Positions 15,339 to 24,409 of a stretch of DNA of 64,000 nt are shown here, in pieces. This DNA comes from Flavobacterium fluviatile. GTDB taxonomy: Bacteria > Bacteroidota > Bacteroidia > Flavobacteriales > Flavobacteriaceae. Numbering within the stretch: the first letter of the stretch is position 1; each line of letters begins with the position of its first letter. The DNA is taken from assembly GCF_010645065.1 (NCBI RefSeq), contig NZ_JAADZW010000010.1, forward strand, positions 1 to 64,000. The letters run 5' to 3'. The translations under genes were made by a program, and so were the position numbers. Under the pieces are notes generated by a model. It searched no databases. It was not told the origin of the DNA and was given only the letters and a program-made list of their open reading frames with translations.

Positions 15339-16547
15339 TTATTTTTTTAAAACATCAGTTTCAGGAGTCCATTTTTTCTGCCATTCCGGATATTTTTTCA
15401 ATACTTTTTCAGGGTTATACGTGTACCAGGCATAACCGCTTCTGCGTTCGCGGCTAACTTCTGCCAATGAATAAAGGTACACACTGTCCCTGTCGCAAAA
15501 CAAAGGTCTTCCTGTTCCTAATTCGTAATAGCGAGTCCAGATTGGGGGTGCAGTGGGATCGTTTACAACACGACGGTCATCTTTCACTTTCTTGAATTTT
15601 GAATCAAATTCCGGAGCCTCGAAAGTCTCTACTCTGGTATTGTATATTTTAGAATCCTCAAACCATTTAACAGCGCCTTGTACCGCTCTGATAACCTGTT
15701 CGCTTGGATTTTCTATTTTCATCAAAAATAAAACCACGTCAACACTTTCGGCATTGCTCACACTAGGCGGTTCAAATTTTCTTGCCCATGCAGGTAACAA
15801 GGTGACTTCGTCATGTTGCTGACACCAGGCACTTAGTTTTCCGTGGTCAGAAATTTGTGTTTTTAAAATACAGTCAATTCCTTTTTCATAAGCAACACTT
15901 ACTTTATTTCTCGTTTCAGCATCTACAAAAGCAAAATTAGAATCATTTTTGACTATTTTGTCAAGCAAATTCATAATTCCCATATAAGTACCATCGTTGA
16001 AAGTTATATGGCGGCTGTATCCTTTTTCTAAAGGAAAATATTGTGGCCAGCCTCCATTAGGATACTGTGCTTCTAAAATAAAATCGATTCCTTTCAGGCA
16101 GGCCGTTTTGTATTTTTCGATTTTAGTTAGTGTATAAACCTGCGCCAGATAATAGACATGAGTATATGTGGTACCGTTGTCAAAAGTGGTATGCAAAACC
16201 GATCTGGAACCTACGACGTCTTTTATCTGTTCCGGTGTTAAAATAGCACGCATGTCGTAATTTTTTGGCCACCCTCCGTTATCACGCTGAAAATAGATAA
16301 TGTTGTCTGCTATTTTAGTGAATTCGGATTCATCATATTTCGGCTGATTTGGTATTGGATTTACGATATTGTTTTTATCGGCAATACCATACCAGTGATT
16401 CATGCTGTCGCTAAATGGTTTTGTGCTGATTACCACGGTCTTTTTGTCTTTTTCAGATTGAGCAGCTGAATAAAGAAACGAAAAAGAGGTAAGCAGGATT
16501 CCAAATAATAAACTCTTACTTTTGGACAGACCTTGTAGTGTTTTCAT
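15339..16547 (-). CDS. pelA: Secreted pectate lyase, PL10 family
   Basis: This 402-residue protein is a family 10 polysaccharide lyase, which cleaves de-esterified homogalacturonan by beta-elimination using calcium. The (alpha/alpha)-barrel signatures are FQRDNGGWPKNYD, FDNGTTYTHVYYL, the GGWPQYFPLEKGYSRHITFN region, SAWCQQHDEVTLLPAWARKF and the C-terminal PPIWTRYYELGTGRPLFCDR. An N-terminal signal sequence (about residues 1-29, ending SAAQ) indicates export. It lies 73 bases downstream of the GH28 gene on the same strand, so the pair is probably an operon of two homogalacturonan-degrading enzymes under the promoter near 18441. Family call is firm. Confidence 0.93.
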   Translation of the reverse strand: MKTLQGLSKSKSLLFGILLTSFSFLYSAAQSEKDKKTVVISTKPFSDSMNHWYGIADKNNIVNPIPNQPKYDESEFTKIADNIIYFQRDNGGWPKNYDMRAILTPEQIKDVVGSRSVLHTTFDNGTTYTHVYYLAQVYTLTKIEKYKTACLKGIDFILEAQYPNGGWPQYFPLEKGYSRHITFNDGTYMGIMNLLDKIVKNDSNFAFVDAETRNKVSVAYEKGIDCILKTQISDHGKLSAWCQQHDEVTLLPAWARKFEPPSVSNAESVDVVLFLMKIENPSEQVIRAVQGAVKWFEDSKIYNTRVETFEAPEFDSKFKKVKDDRRVVNDPTAPPIWTRYYELGTGRPLFCDRDSVYLYSLAEVSRERRSGYAWYTYNPEKVLKKYPEWQKKWTPETDVLKK

Positions 16548-16563
16548 AGTTGTTTTTGATGTA

Positions 16564-16603
16564 CTTCAGTTGTGTTTAGTTTTAAATTTAGACACAACTG
16601 AAG
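16564..16603 (-). repeat. Intercistronic hairpin between GH28 and PL10 genes
   Basis: CTTCAGTTGTGT at 16564-16575 pairs with ACACAACTGAAG at 16592-16603. There is no T run on the minus strand, so it may be an mRNA-stabilising or attenuating structure and not a full terminator. Confidence 0.55.
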
Positions 16604-16620
16604 CCTAAAGGTTTAATCAG

Positions 16621-18309
16621 CTATAGTTTTACGGCTGATTTTGGAACGGTTTCTCCAATAACTGTTTTTTTGGCAAAATCAGAGTTTGCAGAAGGAACAA
16701 ATTCTACATTCTCAGTAGCTTCTCCATTAATCGTAATGGCTTTAGATGAAGTAGAGTTGAATTCAATATCCTTAAACGACATGTTTTTGCCGTTGTAGAT
16801 GTCAATTACATTTGGTTTGTCGATATCCAGTTTTGCATTGTGAATTTTGATTCCGTTCGCATCAACAATAGTAAATCCTTTTTCTGCTTTTGCAATCAGA
16901 TTAGAGATTTCTATATTTTCAAGGTTCATTTCAGGCAATCCTTGTAAAAATACAGCTTGTTGTGCTCCTTTGATCGTTACATTTTTTATCGAAATGTTTT
17001 TGAACTGAGGTGTTTTTTCATCAACAGGCATTTTTTGATTCACAATTTTATCACCGCCTTCTTCCAAAGTTTCAGCAATGGATTTTCCACCATAATAAAG
17101 ATTGAATGAAATCGCCTGAGACGGAATGTCAGTCATGAAAATATCAGAAATAAAAATATTTTCTACAACACCACCGCGTCCACGGTTACTTTTAAAACGC
17201 AAACCAACATCAGTACCCATAAAAGTACAATTAGAAACGTGCATGTTTTTTACACCACCTGACATTTCACTTCCTACAGTTACACCTCCGTGTCCGTGAT
17301 AAACGATGTTATTTTTTACAATGATATTTTCACACGGAACACCACGGTCACGACCGTCTTTATCTTTTCCGGATTTAATACATATGGCATCGTCTCCCAC
17401 ATCAAAACTTGAATTTTCAACAATAACATTTTTACAGGATTCTACATCAAGACCGTCTCCGTTTTGTGAAAACCAGGGGTTACGAACCGTTATATTACGA
17501 ACAATCAAATCTTCAATCATTAACGGATGAATATTCCATGCCGGTGAATTTTGAAATACAGGTCCGTCAAACAATACTCTTTTACTGTTTTGAATGCTAA
17601 CCAGTACCGGACGAAGGAAATCATGGATGGCTTCAAATTCTTCCTTGGTTTTCAAATCAAGACGTACATTCTGATCTGCTCCTACAGAAGCTTTCATGAA
17701 TGTTTCAGATGGATACCAGCTCGTTTTGCTTTCGTTAAGAACCCCTCCGGAGTTTACAAATTTCTTCCATTGGCTTTCTGTAAGTTTTGCTTTTTTAACT
17801 TGTCTCCACACCTCGCCAGAACCATCCCAGACACCATTTCCGGTAAAGGCAACATCTTCAAGATTTTTTCCGTAAAGTGGGGAAATACAACGCCACGTGT
17901 TCAAACCTTCAAAACTCGTTTCGATGATTGGATATAAACTTTTATCTGGAGAAAATTTTATTAAAGCTCCAGTTTGTGCATGCAATTCGATTTTGCTTTT
18001 TAGAATGATTGGGCCAGTTAACCATATTCCCGGCGGGATAATTAGTTTTCCACCCCCTTTTTTTGAAAGTGCAGTAATAGCATCTTCGAAGGCTTTTGTA
18101 TTTAAAACATATCCTCCGTTTACAGCTCCAAAATCTTTAAGATTTACTGTGTTTTTTGGAATTTTTGGTTCATTGACCTTAGCCATTTTGAACTCAATGT
18201 TGTCGTAGGTACCATTGGATTTTGACTTTTGGGCTACCGCATTTACTGAAAAGCTGATGGTCAGAATAGCCATTAGTGTACGGAAAAATTGTGTTGGATT
18301 AGTCTTCAT
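16621..18309 (-). CDS. Secreted polygalacturonase, GH28
   Basis: This 562-residue protein is a glycoside hydrolase family 28 enzyme that hydrolyses galacturonan linkages. The N-terminal signal peptide ends about SVNAVAQ. The parallel beta-helix includes the N-terminal DFGAVNGG element, the catalytic QNGDGLDVESC and VGDDAICIKSG motifs (three catalytic Asp), YHGHGGVTVGSEMSGG and LRFKSNRGRGG, which together are diagnostic. The C-terminal 150 residues continue as additional beta-helix coils. At 562 residues it matches exported exo-acting Bacteroidota members more than the shorter fungal endo-enzymes; exo or endo action and preference for rhamnogalacturonan are not decided by sequence alone. It is the first gene of the operon with the PL10 lyase. 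Confidence 0.93.
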   Translation of the reverse strand: MKTNPTQFFRTLMAILTISFSVNAVAQKSKSNGTYDNIEFKMAKVNEPKIPKNTVNLKDFGAVNGGYVLNTKAFEDAITALSKKGGGKLIIPPGIWLTGPIILKSKIELHAQTGALIKFSPDKSLYPIIETSFEGLNTWRCISPLYGKNLEDVAFTGNGVWDGSGEVWRQVKKAKLTESQWKKFVNSGGVLNESKTSWYPSETFMKASVGADQNVRLDLKTKEEFEAIHDFLRPVLVSIQNSKRVLFDGPVFQNSPAWNIHPLMIEDLIVRNITVRNPWFSQNGDGLDVESCKNVIVENSSFDVGDDAICIKSGKDKDGRDRGVPCENIIVKNNIVYHGHGGVTVGSEMSGGVKNMHVSNCTFMGTDVGLRFKSNRGRGGVVENIFISDIFMTDIPSQAISFNLYYGGKSIAETLEEGGDKIVNQKMPVDEKTPQFKNISIKNVTIKGAQQAVFLQGLPEMNLENIEISNLIAKAEKGFTIVDANGIKIHNAKLDIDKPNVIDIYNGKNMSFKDIEFNSTSSKAITINGEATENVEFVPSANSDFAKKTVIGETVPKSAVKL

Positions 18310-18426
18310 TCTTATTGAATTAGTTAAAGTTTAAACTTAATTATCAAAATAGTATGATATTTTTATCTTGATAATACTTTTTTTACAAATTAAAATAAGT
18401 TTTGTAAAAAAACGAAAATACAATAA

Positions 18427-18448
18427 TGTAATCGATTGCACAAATTTA
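18427..18448 (-). promoter_or_regulatory. GH28 operon promoter with CG-centred operator
   Basis: On the minus strand TAAATTTG (18441-18448) fits the TAnnTTTG -7 box. It is followed directly by TGCAATCGATTACA (18427-18440), an almost perfect palindrome with central CG as in LacI-family operators. A run of about 120 bases then leads to the GH28 start codon. No LacI-type gene is in the window. Confidence 0.45.
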
Positions 18449-18473
18449 TAAAAAATATTTACAATATATTTAA

Positions 18474-18690
18474 TGAAACTCGTTGGGTGAAATAGAATAA
18501 AAATAGCTTCATTTAAGGATTAAATCTAATTTGATCTGCGAAAATCCTTTAAAATCTGCGTGAAAATACTTTTTGCGTATTAATTTTTTCACGCAGTTTT
18601 AAACAGATTAAAGCAGATTTTAGACAGATTTATATCTAAGCTGATGCGATAGAGTTGGAAAAAAATAATTTCACCCCAACGGGTTAATGA
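18474..18690. repeat. MITE-like repeat with CCCGTTGGG termini, copy 1
   Basis: The left end reads CTCGTTGGGTGAAAT and the right end, on the other strand, ACCCGTTGGGGTGAAAT. The same termini bound a different interior at 25047-25248. Inside lies a CTGCGTGAAAA / TTTTCACGCAG hairpin and several AAATCTGC units shared with repeats in the downstream locus. Confidence 0.6.
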
Positions 18691-18841
18691 AGTAAAAAAT
18701 GATTACGATTGCAGTTAAAATGATTACAGCTTTTTACGATACTATTGAGTCCACTGATACCAACATATTTCAGGATGATACAGGTAGGTACAGGACACCG
18801 GTATTTTTATATTCTTTTATATTGTACCCATTATTTGGTAA

Positions 18842-18860
18842 AAGTGTAAAAAATACATTT
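18842..18860 (+). promoter_or_regulatory. Operator-like site before the beta-helix/mutarotase gene
   Basis: AAGTGTAAAAAATACATTT matches the operator at 9616-9634 at 16 of 19 bases, and the similarity continues to the flanks (TATTTGGTAA before, ATTT after). It lies 57 bases before the ATG at 18917, downstream of an imperfect -7 box. Confidence 0.4.
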
Positions 18861-18916
18861 ATTTGCAAGTCTGTTGTTAAGAATTAAACTTACAGTTTTA
18901 CCTAAAAAAAAATAAA

Positions 18917-21430
18917 ATGCGTTTAAATATTTTTACCAAAGTTCTCATCATCTTTTTGATAACAATCTGCACATTCTCCCTGAATGCAGCCGAAATCTGG
19001 GTTTCTCCACAAGGGAAAGACACTAATTCAGGAGCAAAGTCAAGTCCGCTGGCTACTGTTCAGATGGCAGTAAGGAAAGCAAGGGAACTGCGTCGTCTGA
19101 AAGATCCGTCCATCAAGGACGGAATCCGCATTATTGTAATGAACGGAACTTATTATTTAAACGAACCTTTATTCGTAAGACCAGAAGACTCCGGAACAGC
19201 AGACAGCCCGACGACTATTGAGGCTGATGTAAACGCTAAACCAATCTTAAGCGGGGGAATCGAAATCAAAAACTGGAAAAAATCTACACTTGCCATAAAC
19301 GGCTTAAAAGCAGGAACAATCTGGGAAGCTGTTGCACCACAGCAGGCAGGTGAAATTCTAAATTATCGTCAGTTATGGGTGAATGGCAAAAAAGCGGTGA
19401 GAGCCAAAAGTACTGCAGGAAATAAAATGGACAGAATTCTTTCATGGGATAAAGATTCTGAAACCTGCTGGATTCCTTTCAAAGATAAGTCGGTAAAGTT
19501 TGAGCCGGGAATGGAGATGTACATCGTCCAGTGGTGGGCCATTGCGAATCTCCGAATCAAAAATATCGAAATCAAAAAAGACAGCGCGAGACTTTCTTTC
19601 GAACAGCCGGAAAGCCGAATCCAAAGCGAACACCCGTGGCCGGCTCCGTGGATTTCTAAAAACAACGGAAATTCTGCATTCTATTTAAACAATGGAATTT
19701 CAATGCTGAACGAACCTGGCGAATGGTTTTTGGACAGAAAAAAAGGTAAAATTTATTACATTCCAAGAAAAGGTGAAGAACTGAATTCGGTTAAAGTTAC
19801 TGCGCCGGTTTTGGAAAATTTAGTAAAAATTGAAGGAACTTTAGATACTCCGGTACATCATTTTAATTTCAAAGGAATTTCGTTTCAGTTCAGCAACTGG
19901 CTTCGTCCGTCACAGCAGGGACACGTTCCGTTGCAGGCGGGAATGTATTTATTAGATGCCTACAAATTAAAAACTCCGGGAACTCCAAATCAGGCGAGTT
20001 TAGAAAATCAGGGCTGGGTAGGAAGACCGAGAGCAGCCGTTGAGGTAAATTACGCCAATAATACACTTTTTGAAAGTTGTTCTTTTGAGCATTTGTCATC
20101 GACAGGTTTGGATCTGCATAAAGGAACGAATCATAATATTGTTAAAGGAAACCTTTTCAAAGACATTGGCGGTAACGGAATCAATCTGGGTGTTTTCTCA
20201 GAAGAATCATTCGAAGCGCACCTGCCTTATACGGTAAAAGACGATCGTGTAGTTTGCTCAGACGAATTGATTACAGATAATTTAATTACCAACGTAGCTA
20301 ACGAAGATTGGGGATGTCTGGGAATTGCTGCCGGTTTCATTAAAAACCTGACTATTGAACACAACGAAATTTCGGATGTGGCGTATAGCGGTATTTCAAT
20401 GGGCTGGGGCTGGACTCATACTGAAAACGTGATGAAAAACAATAAAATTATCGCAAATAAAATTCATCATTATGCGAAACATTTACATGATGTAGCCGGA
20501 ATTTACACACTTTCATCACAGCCTGAAAGCCGAATAGAAGAGAATTATATTGATAAGGTTTACAACAGTCCGTATGCACACGATCCGTTTTTATGGCTGT
20601 ACCTGTATACCGATGAAGGAAGTCAGGGTTTTACCATTAAAAACAACTGGATTCCGATTCAGAAAATCTTAAAAAATAATAATGGTCCTGCTGGGAATAT
20701 CTGGCAGGATAATTATGCATTCGTTGATTCAAAAATCAAAGAAAACGCAGGAATTCGTGCGCCATACAGCAGTTTCCTGGCTAAAGAAGTCGTGGTTGAT
20801 GAAACCTGGGGCTTGCAGGAAATGCCAAAACCGGTTGCGATTGAAGTAATCGGAAAAGATCTGGATATCGAAAAGATCAAATCGACTATAAAAGGGTTCC
20901 GAATTGTAGGGGAAGAATTGTACCAATGGCAAAATCATCTGGTGATTTACGGATTGATGAACCAGCCGGAAAGAACGAAAAGAAAACTGGCACTGGCTTT
21001 TCCTAAACTGGAAATCAAAATTTATGAAAATCCTGTGTATGACTTCCAGAATTTTGAAAGATGCAAAGGTGTAAAGCCGGTTTCTGAGTGGGAAAATATT
21101 GTATTGACTGCAAATTTGGTTGAAGACGAAAAACTGCAGAAAGAATATGTGGATTACCACACAACCCAATTCGAAAAATGGCCGGAAATCGCCAAAGGTT
21201 TCTGCAACGCCGATTTTCAGCAGTTGCAGGTTTTCAAAAACGGAAGACAATTAATATTGGTCATCAGTATTCCAAAAGGAGAAAGCCTGGATAAACTGAA
21301 TCCGAAAACGACAGAAAACAATCCGCGTGTCAACGACTGGAACAACTTAATGAAAAAATACCAGAAAGGAATCGAAGGAACAAAACCGGGAGAAGTTTGG
21401 ATTTTCCTGAATAAAGTAGAAACGAAATAA
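18917..21430 (+). CDS. Secreted beta-helix glycosidase (GH141/GH120-like) fused to an L-rhamnose-mutarotase-like domain
   Basis: This 837-residue protein has a signal peptide (about residues 1-25, ending LNAAE) and then IWVSPQGKDTNSGAKSSPLA, a start typical of parallel beta-helix glycosidases such as GH120 and GH141. Other family-like segments are GEWFLDRKKGKIYYIPR, FKGISFQFSNWLRPS, the TGLDLHKGTNHNIVKGNLF coil, DIGGNGINLGVFSEES and DVAYSGISMGWGW. From about residue 725 the sequence changes to an alpha/beta-barrel-like domain with EYVDYHTTQFEKWPEIAKGF, LQVFKNGRQLILVI and NDWNNLMKKY, which resembles the L-rhamnose mutarotase (RhaM) family, including its conserved Tyr, His and Trp. The fusion suggests release and anomer interconversion of a deoxyhexose. 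GH141 includes an alpha-L-fucosidase, fitting the nearby L-fucose-type genes. The exact GH family is not certain; the mutarotase assignment is moderately confident. Confidence 0.72.
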   Translation: MRLNIFTKVLIIFLITICTFSLNAAEIWVSPQGKDTNSGAKSSPLATVQMAVRKARELRRLKDPSIKDGIRIIVMNGTYYLNEPLFVRPEDSGTADSPTTIEADVNAKPILSGGIEIKNWKKSTLAINGLKAGTIWEAVAPQQAGEILNYRQLWVNGKKAVRAKSTAGNKMDRILSWDKDSETCWIPFKDKSVKFEPGMEMYIVQWWAIANLRIKNIEIKKDSARLSFEQPESRIQSEHPWPAPWISKNNGNSAFYLNNGISMLNEPGEWFLDRKKGKIYYIPRKGEELNSVKVTAPVLENLVKIEGTLDTPVHHFNFKGISFQFSNWLRPSQQGHVPLQAGMYLLDAYKLKTPGTPNQASLENQGWVGRPRAAVEVNYANNTLFESCSFEHLSSTGLDLHKGTNHNIVKGNLFKDIGGNGINLGVFSEESFEAHLPYTVKDDRVVCSDELITDNLITNVANEDWGCLGIAAGFIKNLTIEHNEISDVAYSGISMGWGWTHTENVMKNNKIIANKIHHYAKHLHDVAGIYTLSSQPESRIEENYIDKVYNSPYAHDPFLWLYLYTDEGSQGFTIKNNWIPIQKILKNNNGPAGNIWQDNYAFVDSKIKENAGIRAPYSSFLAKEVVVDETWGLQEMPKPVAIEVIGKDLDIEKIKSTIKGFRIVGEELYQWQNHLVIYGLMNQPERTKRKLALAFPKLEIKIYENPVYDFQNFERCKGVKPVSEWENIVLTANLVEDEKLQKEYVDYHTTQFEKWPEIAKGFCNADFQQLQVFKNGRQLILVISIPKGESLDKLNPKTTENNPRVNDWNNLMKKYQKGIEGTKPGEVWIFLNKVETK

Positions 21431-21470
21431 AGAGATAGCCGCGACTCGAGCGATAGCGAACACGCGAAGC

Positions 21471-21564
21471 AATTCACGAATTATTTTTTTTCAAATCTCA
21501 CTTTTTAATTTTTTCGAATAATTCGAATTAATATTCGCAAAGATTAAAGAATAATTCGTGAATT
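21471..21564. repeat. Inverted repeat AATTCACGAATTATT
   Basis: AATTCACGAATTATT at 21471-21485 is repeated exactly in inverse at 21550-21564. The 64-base interior has a second weak inverted repeat (CGAATAATTCG). It sits between the beta-helix gene and the Gfo/Idh/MocA gene and could fold in the transcript. Confidence 0.6.
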
Positions 21565-21604
21565 CGTGGCGAAAAAAAACTAACAATCTAAAATAACCAC
21601 ATTC

Positions 21605-22669
21605 ATGTTAAAAATAGCGATCTTAGGACTTGGAGAAGGACGTAGCACGATGTCGGCCGCTTTGGAAAGTTCAAAATTAGAACTTGTAAAAGTGTGCGAC
21701 AGAAACGAAGAAATCTGCAAACAAAGAGCAAAAGAATTCGATTTTCATTCGTATACCACAAACTATGATGATTTATTAAACGATGATGCCATTGATATCA
21801 TCGCAATCTATACCCCAGACCATTTGCACGCTCAACACGTAAAGCAGGCTTTGCTGGCAGGAAAGCACGTTGTGTGTACAAAACCTTTTATCGATGATCT
21901 TTCGGATGCGAAGGAATTATTGGAGTTAAGCAAATCAGCCGGCAAAAAAGTTTTTATCGGACAAAGTTCAAGATTTTTCGAACCGGCCAAAAGACAAAGA
22001 GCAGATTATGAAGCAGGATTAATAGGAGATTTGATTACGATTGAAGCCCAGTATCATGCTGATCACAGATGGTTTTTGAAAAAAGAATGGTCTTTGCTGC
22101 AATCTTTCAAATGGCTGTACGGCGGTTTAAGTCATCCGGTAGATTTTATCCGTTGGTATCTGCCAAACATCGAAGAAGTAATGGGCTACGGAATGATCAG
22201 CAGTAACGGACAATCTGCTGGTTTAAAAAATGAAGATACCATGCATTTTATTTTTAAAGCAACTGATGGCAGAATCGCCCGAGTTAGTGGAGTTTATACT
22301 TCGCCAACTCAGCCGGCACAGCGAGATAGCGGAATGAGTACCATTTTAAGAGCGACTGAAGGAGCCAGCCAGGCTGATTATCACGAATTACGTTATGCTG
22401 TTACAGATAAAACTGGTGAAGAAAAAGTAATCACTTGGGGCGATTCAACATTAAAATATTATTTCCGTTTTGAAGGACAAAGCCATCACGGAGGAGAATA
22501 TCAAAACTATTTAGAATATTTTGCAGATAGTATCGAGCAAGGTTTTACCGCTTATCCGGATATGGAAGAAGGTATTGGAACCGTAGCATTATTACAAGCT
22601 ATGGATAAAAGTTTACAAACAGGAATGCCAGTCAAAATTGCTGATGTTCTTAATGAATTCGGACTATGA
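21605..22669 (+). CDS. Gfo/Idh/MocA-family oxidoreductase
   Basis: This 354-residue cytoplasmic protein has the Rossmann start KIAILGLGEGRSTMSAAL, the IIAIYTPDHLHAQHV segment, the CTKPF (EKP-type) motif near residue 98 and the second-domain features YHADHRWFLKKEW and GGLSHPVDFIRWYLP; His and Asp in the last segment are typical of the active site. It probably oxidises, reduces or epimerises a sugar derivative using NAD(P). Its stop overlaps the start of the sodium:solute symporter gene (ATGA), so the two are translationally coupled and likely handle the same imported compound. The substrate is unknown; the upstream neighbour suggests a sugar released from pectin side chains. Confidence 0.87.
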   Translation: MLKIAILGLGEGRSTMSAALESSKLELVKVCDRNEEICKQRAKEFDFHSYTTNYDDLLNDDAIDIIAIYTPDHLHAQHVKQALLAGKHVVCTKPFIDDLSDAKELLELSKSAGKKVFIGQSSRFFEPAKRQRADYEAGLIGDLITIEAQYHADHRWFLKKEWSLLQSFKWLYGGLSHPVDFIRWYLPNIEEVMGYGMISSNGQSAGLKNEDTMHFIFKATDGRIARVSGVYTSPTQPAQRDSGMSTILRATEGASQADYHELRYAVTDKTGEEKVITWGDSTLKYYFRFEGQSHHGGEYQNYLEYFADSIEQGFTAYPDMEEGIGTVALLQAMDKSLQTGMPVKIADVLNEFGL

Positions 22670-24249
22670 ATAACTCCATCTACGAAAAATTAACTACGCT
22701 CGATTTTGTAATTGTGGCAGCCTATTTGGTTATTTTATTAATTATAGGCTATGTGGTTAGTGTGAAGCAAAGCAAGAAGAATGAAACGCTTTTTATGGCT
22801 GGAAATTCTTTAAACTGGTACAATATTGGTTTTAACATGTGGGGAACAAATGTTGGCCCGTCTTCTCTATTGGCTTTTGCGAGTATTGGTTACGCGACCG
22901 GAATTGTAGCTGGAAATTTCGAGTGGTATGCATTTGTTTTCCTATTGCTTTTGGCGATTGTTTTTGCGCCGAGATATATTGCGAGCAAAGTCAGCACGAT
23001 GCCCGAATATATGGGAAAACGTTATGGCGACAGTACACAAACTATTTTAGCATGGTATGCCATGGTTAAAATTCTGGTAAGCTGGTTATCGTTAGGATTA
23101 TTCAGCGGTGGCATTTTGGTACGTCAGATTTTAGGAATTCCGATGTGGCAAAGTGTAACGGTTTTAGTGATTTTCTCAGGGATTTTTACTTATGCCGGCG
23201 GATTGAAAGCTATTGCCAAAGTGAATGTTTTTCAGATGATTTTACTCATTGTAGTATCATTGACACTTTCGTATTTAGGTTTGCAAAAAGTGGGAGGTAT
23301 CGAAGCTTTAATAGCCAAAACACCTTCTAACTTTTGGAATTTAGTACGTCCGGTTGATGATGCTTCCTATCCTTGGCCTGCTATTTTATTGGGATATCCA
23401 GTGGCGGCTGTAGCATTCTTTTGTACGGATCAATCGATGGTGCAAAGTGTTTTAGGAGCCAAAAATTTAGAACAGGGACAATTGGGTGTGAATTTTATTG
23501 GTTGGTTAAAAGTTTTGGCTTTACCATTGTTTATTTTGCCCGGAATTTTATGTTATGTTTTGTATCCTGAATTAGGCGAGAATTCGGATTTGGCTTATAT
23601 GACCATGGTGACGAATTTATTTCCAAGCGGAATGAACGGATTGGTAATTTGTGTCATGATTGCCGTTTTAGTAGCGACTATTGGTTCCTCATTAAATGCG
23701 TTAAGTACCGTTTATACTAATGATATTTATGTAAAAAAAATCAATCCTTCGGCGACAATTAAAGAACAAATTAAAATTGGTCGCTTGACAATTGCGGCAG
23801 GTTGTGTGTTGTCTATTTTAATTGCTATAGCGATTGATAATATAAAAGGACAAAATTTATTCAATATTTTTCAGGCGGTTTTAGGATTTTTGGCACCATC
23901 ATTATCAGTTGTTTTCTTATTGAGTGTGTTCTGGAAACGCACTACCAAAAAAGCCGTAAACGCAACACTTTCATGGGGATCAGCATTTAGTTTATTCGTA
24001 GGAGTTCTGTATTTATGGATTTTCCCTGCGGATGCGTATCCGGTTTGGCCACACTTTTTATTGATTTCGTTTTACATATTTGCTGTGCTTTTAATTGCGG
24101 CAGTACTAATTTCATTGGCTGATAAAAATCCTGAAGTTAATTTTTCAGATGAAAGGGATATTCCTAAAACAAGTAAAAAGGTGAAACTTCTGTTTGGTTT
24201 GTTGGGATTGACGATTTTGGTTTTGTATTTGGTTTTTAATGGGAATTAG
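22666..24249 (+). CDS. Sodium:solute symporter (SSS family)
   Basis: This 527-residue inner-membrane protein has about 14 hydrophobic segments and the SSS (SGLT-like) features: TTLDFVIVAAYLVILLIIGY at the N-terminus, the MWGTNVGPSSLLAFASIGYA region around the substrate site, SKVSTMPEYMGKRYG and ATIGSSLNALSTVYTNDIYV. SSS transporters of Bacteroidota pectin loci often import sugars, uronates or sugar acids with sodium. It overlaps the preceding Gfo/Idh/MocA gene by four bases. A terminator follows at 24269-24299. It is a second monomer importer beside the FucP-like MFS protein, which suggests the locus takes up at least two sugar types. Confidence 0.9.
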   Translation: MNNSIYEKLTTLDFVIVAAYLVILLIIGYVVSVKQSKKNETLFMAGNSLNWYNIGFNMWGTNVGPSSLLAFASIGYATGIVAGNFEWYAFVFLLLLAIVFAPRYIASKVSTMPEYMGKRYGDSTQTILAWYAMVKILVSWLSLGLFSGGILVRQILGIPMWQSVTVLVIFSGIFTYAGGLKAIAKVNVFQMILLIVVSLTLSYLGLQKVGGIEALIAKTPSNFWNLVRPVDDASYPWPAILLGYPVAAVAFFCTDQSMVQSVLGAKNLEQGQLGVNFIGWLKVLALPLFILPGILCYVLYPELGENSDLAYMTMVTNLFPSGMNGLVICVMIAVLVATIGSSLNALSTVYTNDIYVKKINPSATIKEQIKIGRLTIAAGCVLSILIAIAIDNIKGQNLFNIFQAVLGFLAPSLSVVFLLSVFWKRTTKKAVNATLSWGSAFSLFVGVLYLWIFPADAYPVWPHFLLISFYIFAVLLIAAVLISLADKNPEVNFSDERDIPKTSKKVKLLFGLLGLTILVLYLVFNGN

Positions 24250-24268
24250 ATTTTAAAACATTGATTTA

Positions 24269-24299
24269 AAGAGGCTGTCCAAAAAGGTCAGCCTTTTTT
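24269..24299 (+). terminator. Rho-independent terminator of the symporter gene
   Basis: AGGCTG pairs with CAGCCT across an 11-base loop and is followed by a run of six T. Confidence 0.8.
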
Positions 24300-24360
24300 C
24301 ATGCGGCAAATTTTAAAACAACTTTAACGCAATTAAATTTTACACAATTAAATTTTGTAA

Positions 24361-24368
24361 TACTTTTG
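24361..24368 (+). promoter_or_regulatory. -7 promoter box of the nitroreductase gene
   Basis: TACTTTTG fits the Bacteroidota consensus TAnnTTTG exactly and lies 41 bases before the ATG at 24410. No clear TTG -33 element was found at the ideal distance. Confidence 0.5.
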
Positions 24369-24409
24369 TATGTGAAATAAATGTAAAGTATAATTTAAAA
24401 GAAATCATA

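Larger units (their letters stand above)
18310..18916. other. Divergent regulatory spacer of 607 bases
   Basis: No gene is supported; a 62-codon frame at 18699-18887 has no recognisable features. The spacer holds the promoter and operator of the GH28 operon, a repeat element with terminal inverted repeats (18474-18690) and an operator-like site for the beta-helix gene (18842-18860). A further inverted repeat ATTATCAA / TTGATAAT flanks about 20 bases near 18341-18378. Confidence 0.6.

Noticed and set aside
18699-18887. 62-codon plus-strand frame
   Set aside because: No signal, domain or ribosome site; it overlaps the end of the spacer with regulatory sites and an operator-like sequence.
20729-21250. 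173-codon minus-strand frame
   Set aside because: It is the antisense shadow of the beta-helix/mutarotase gene and has no domain features.
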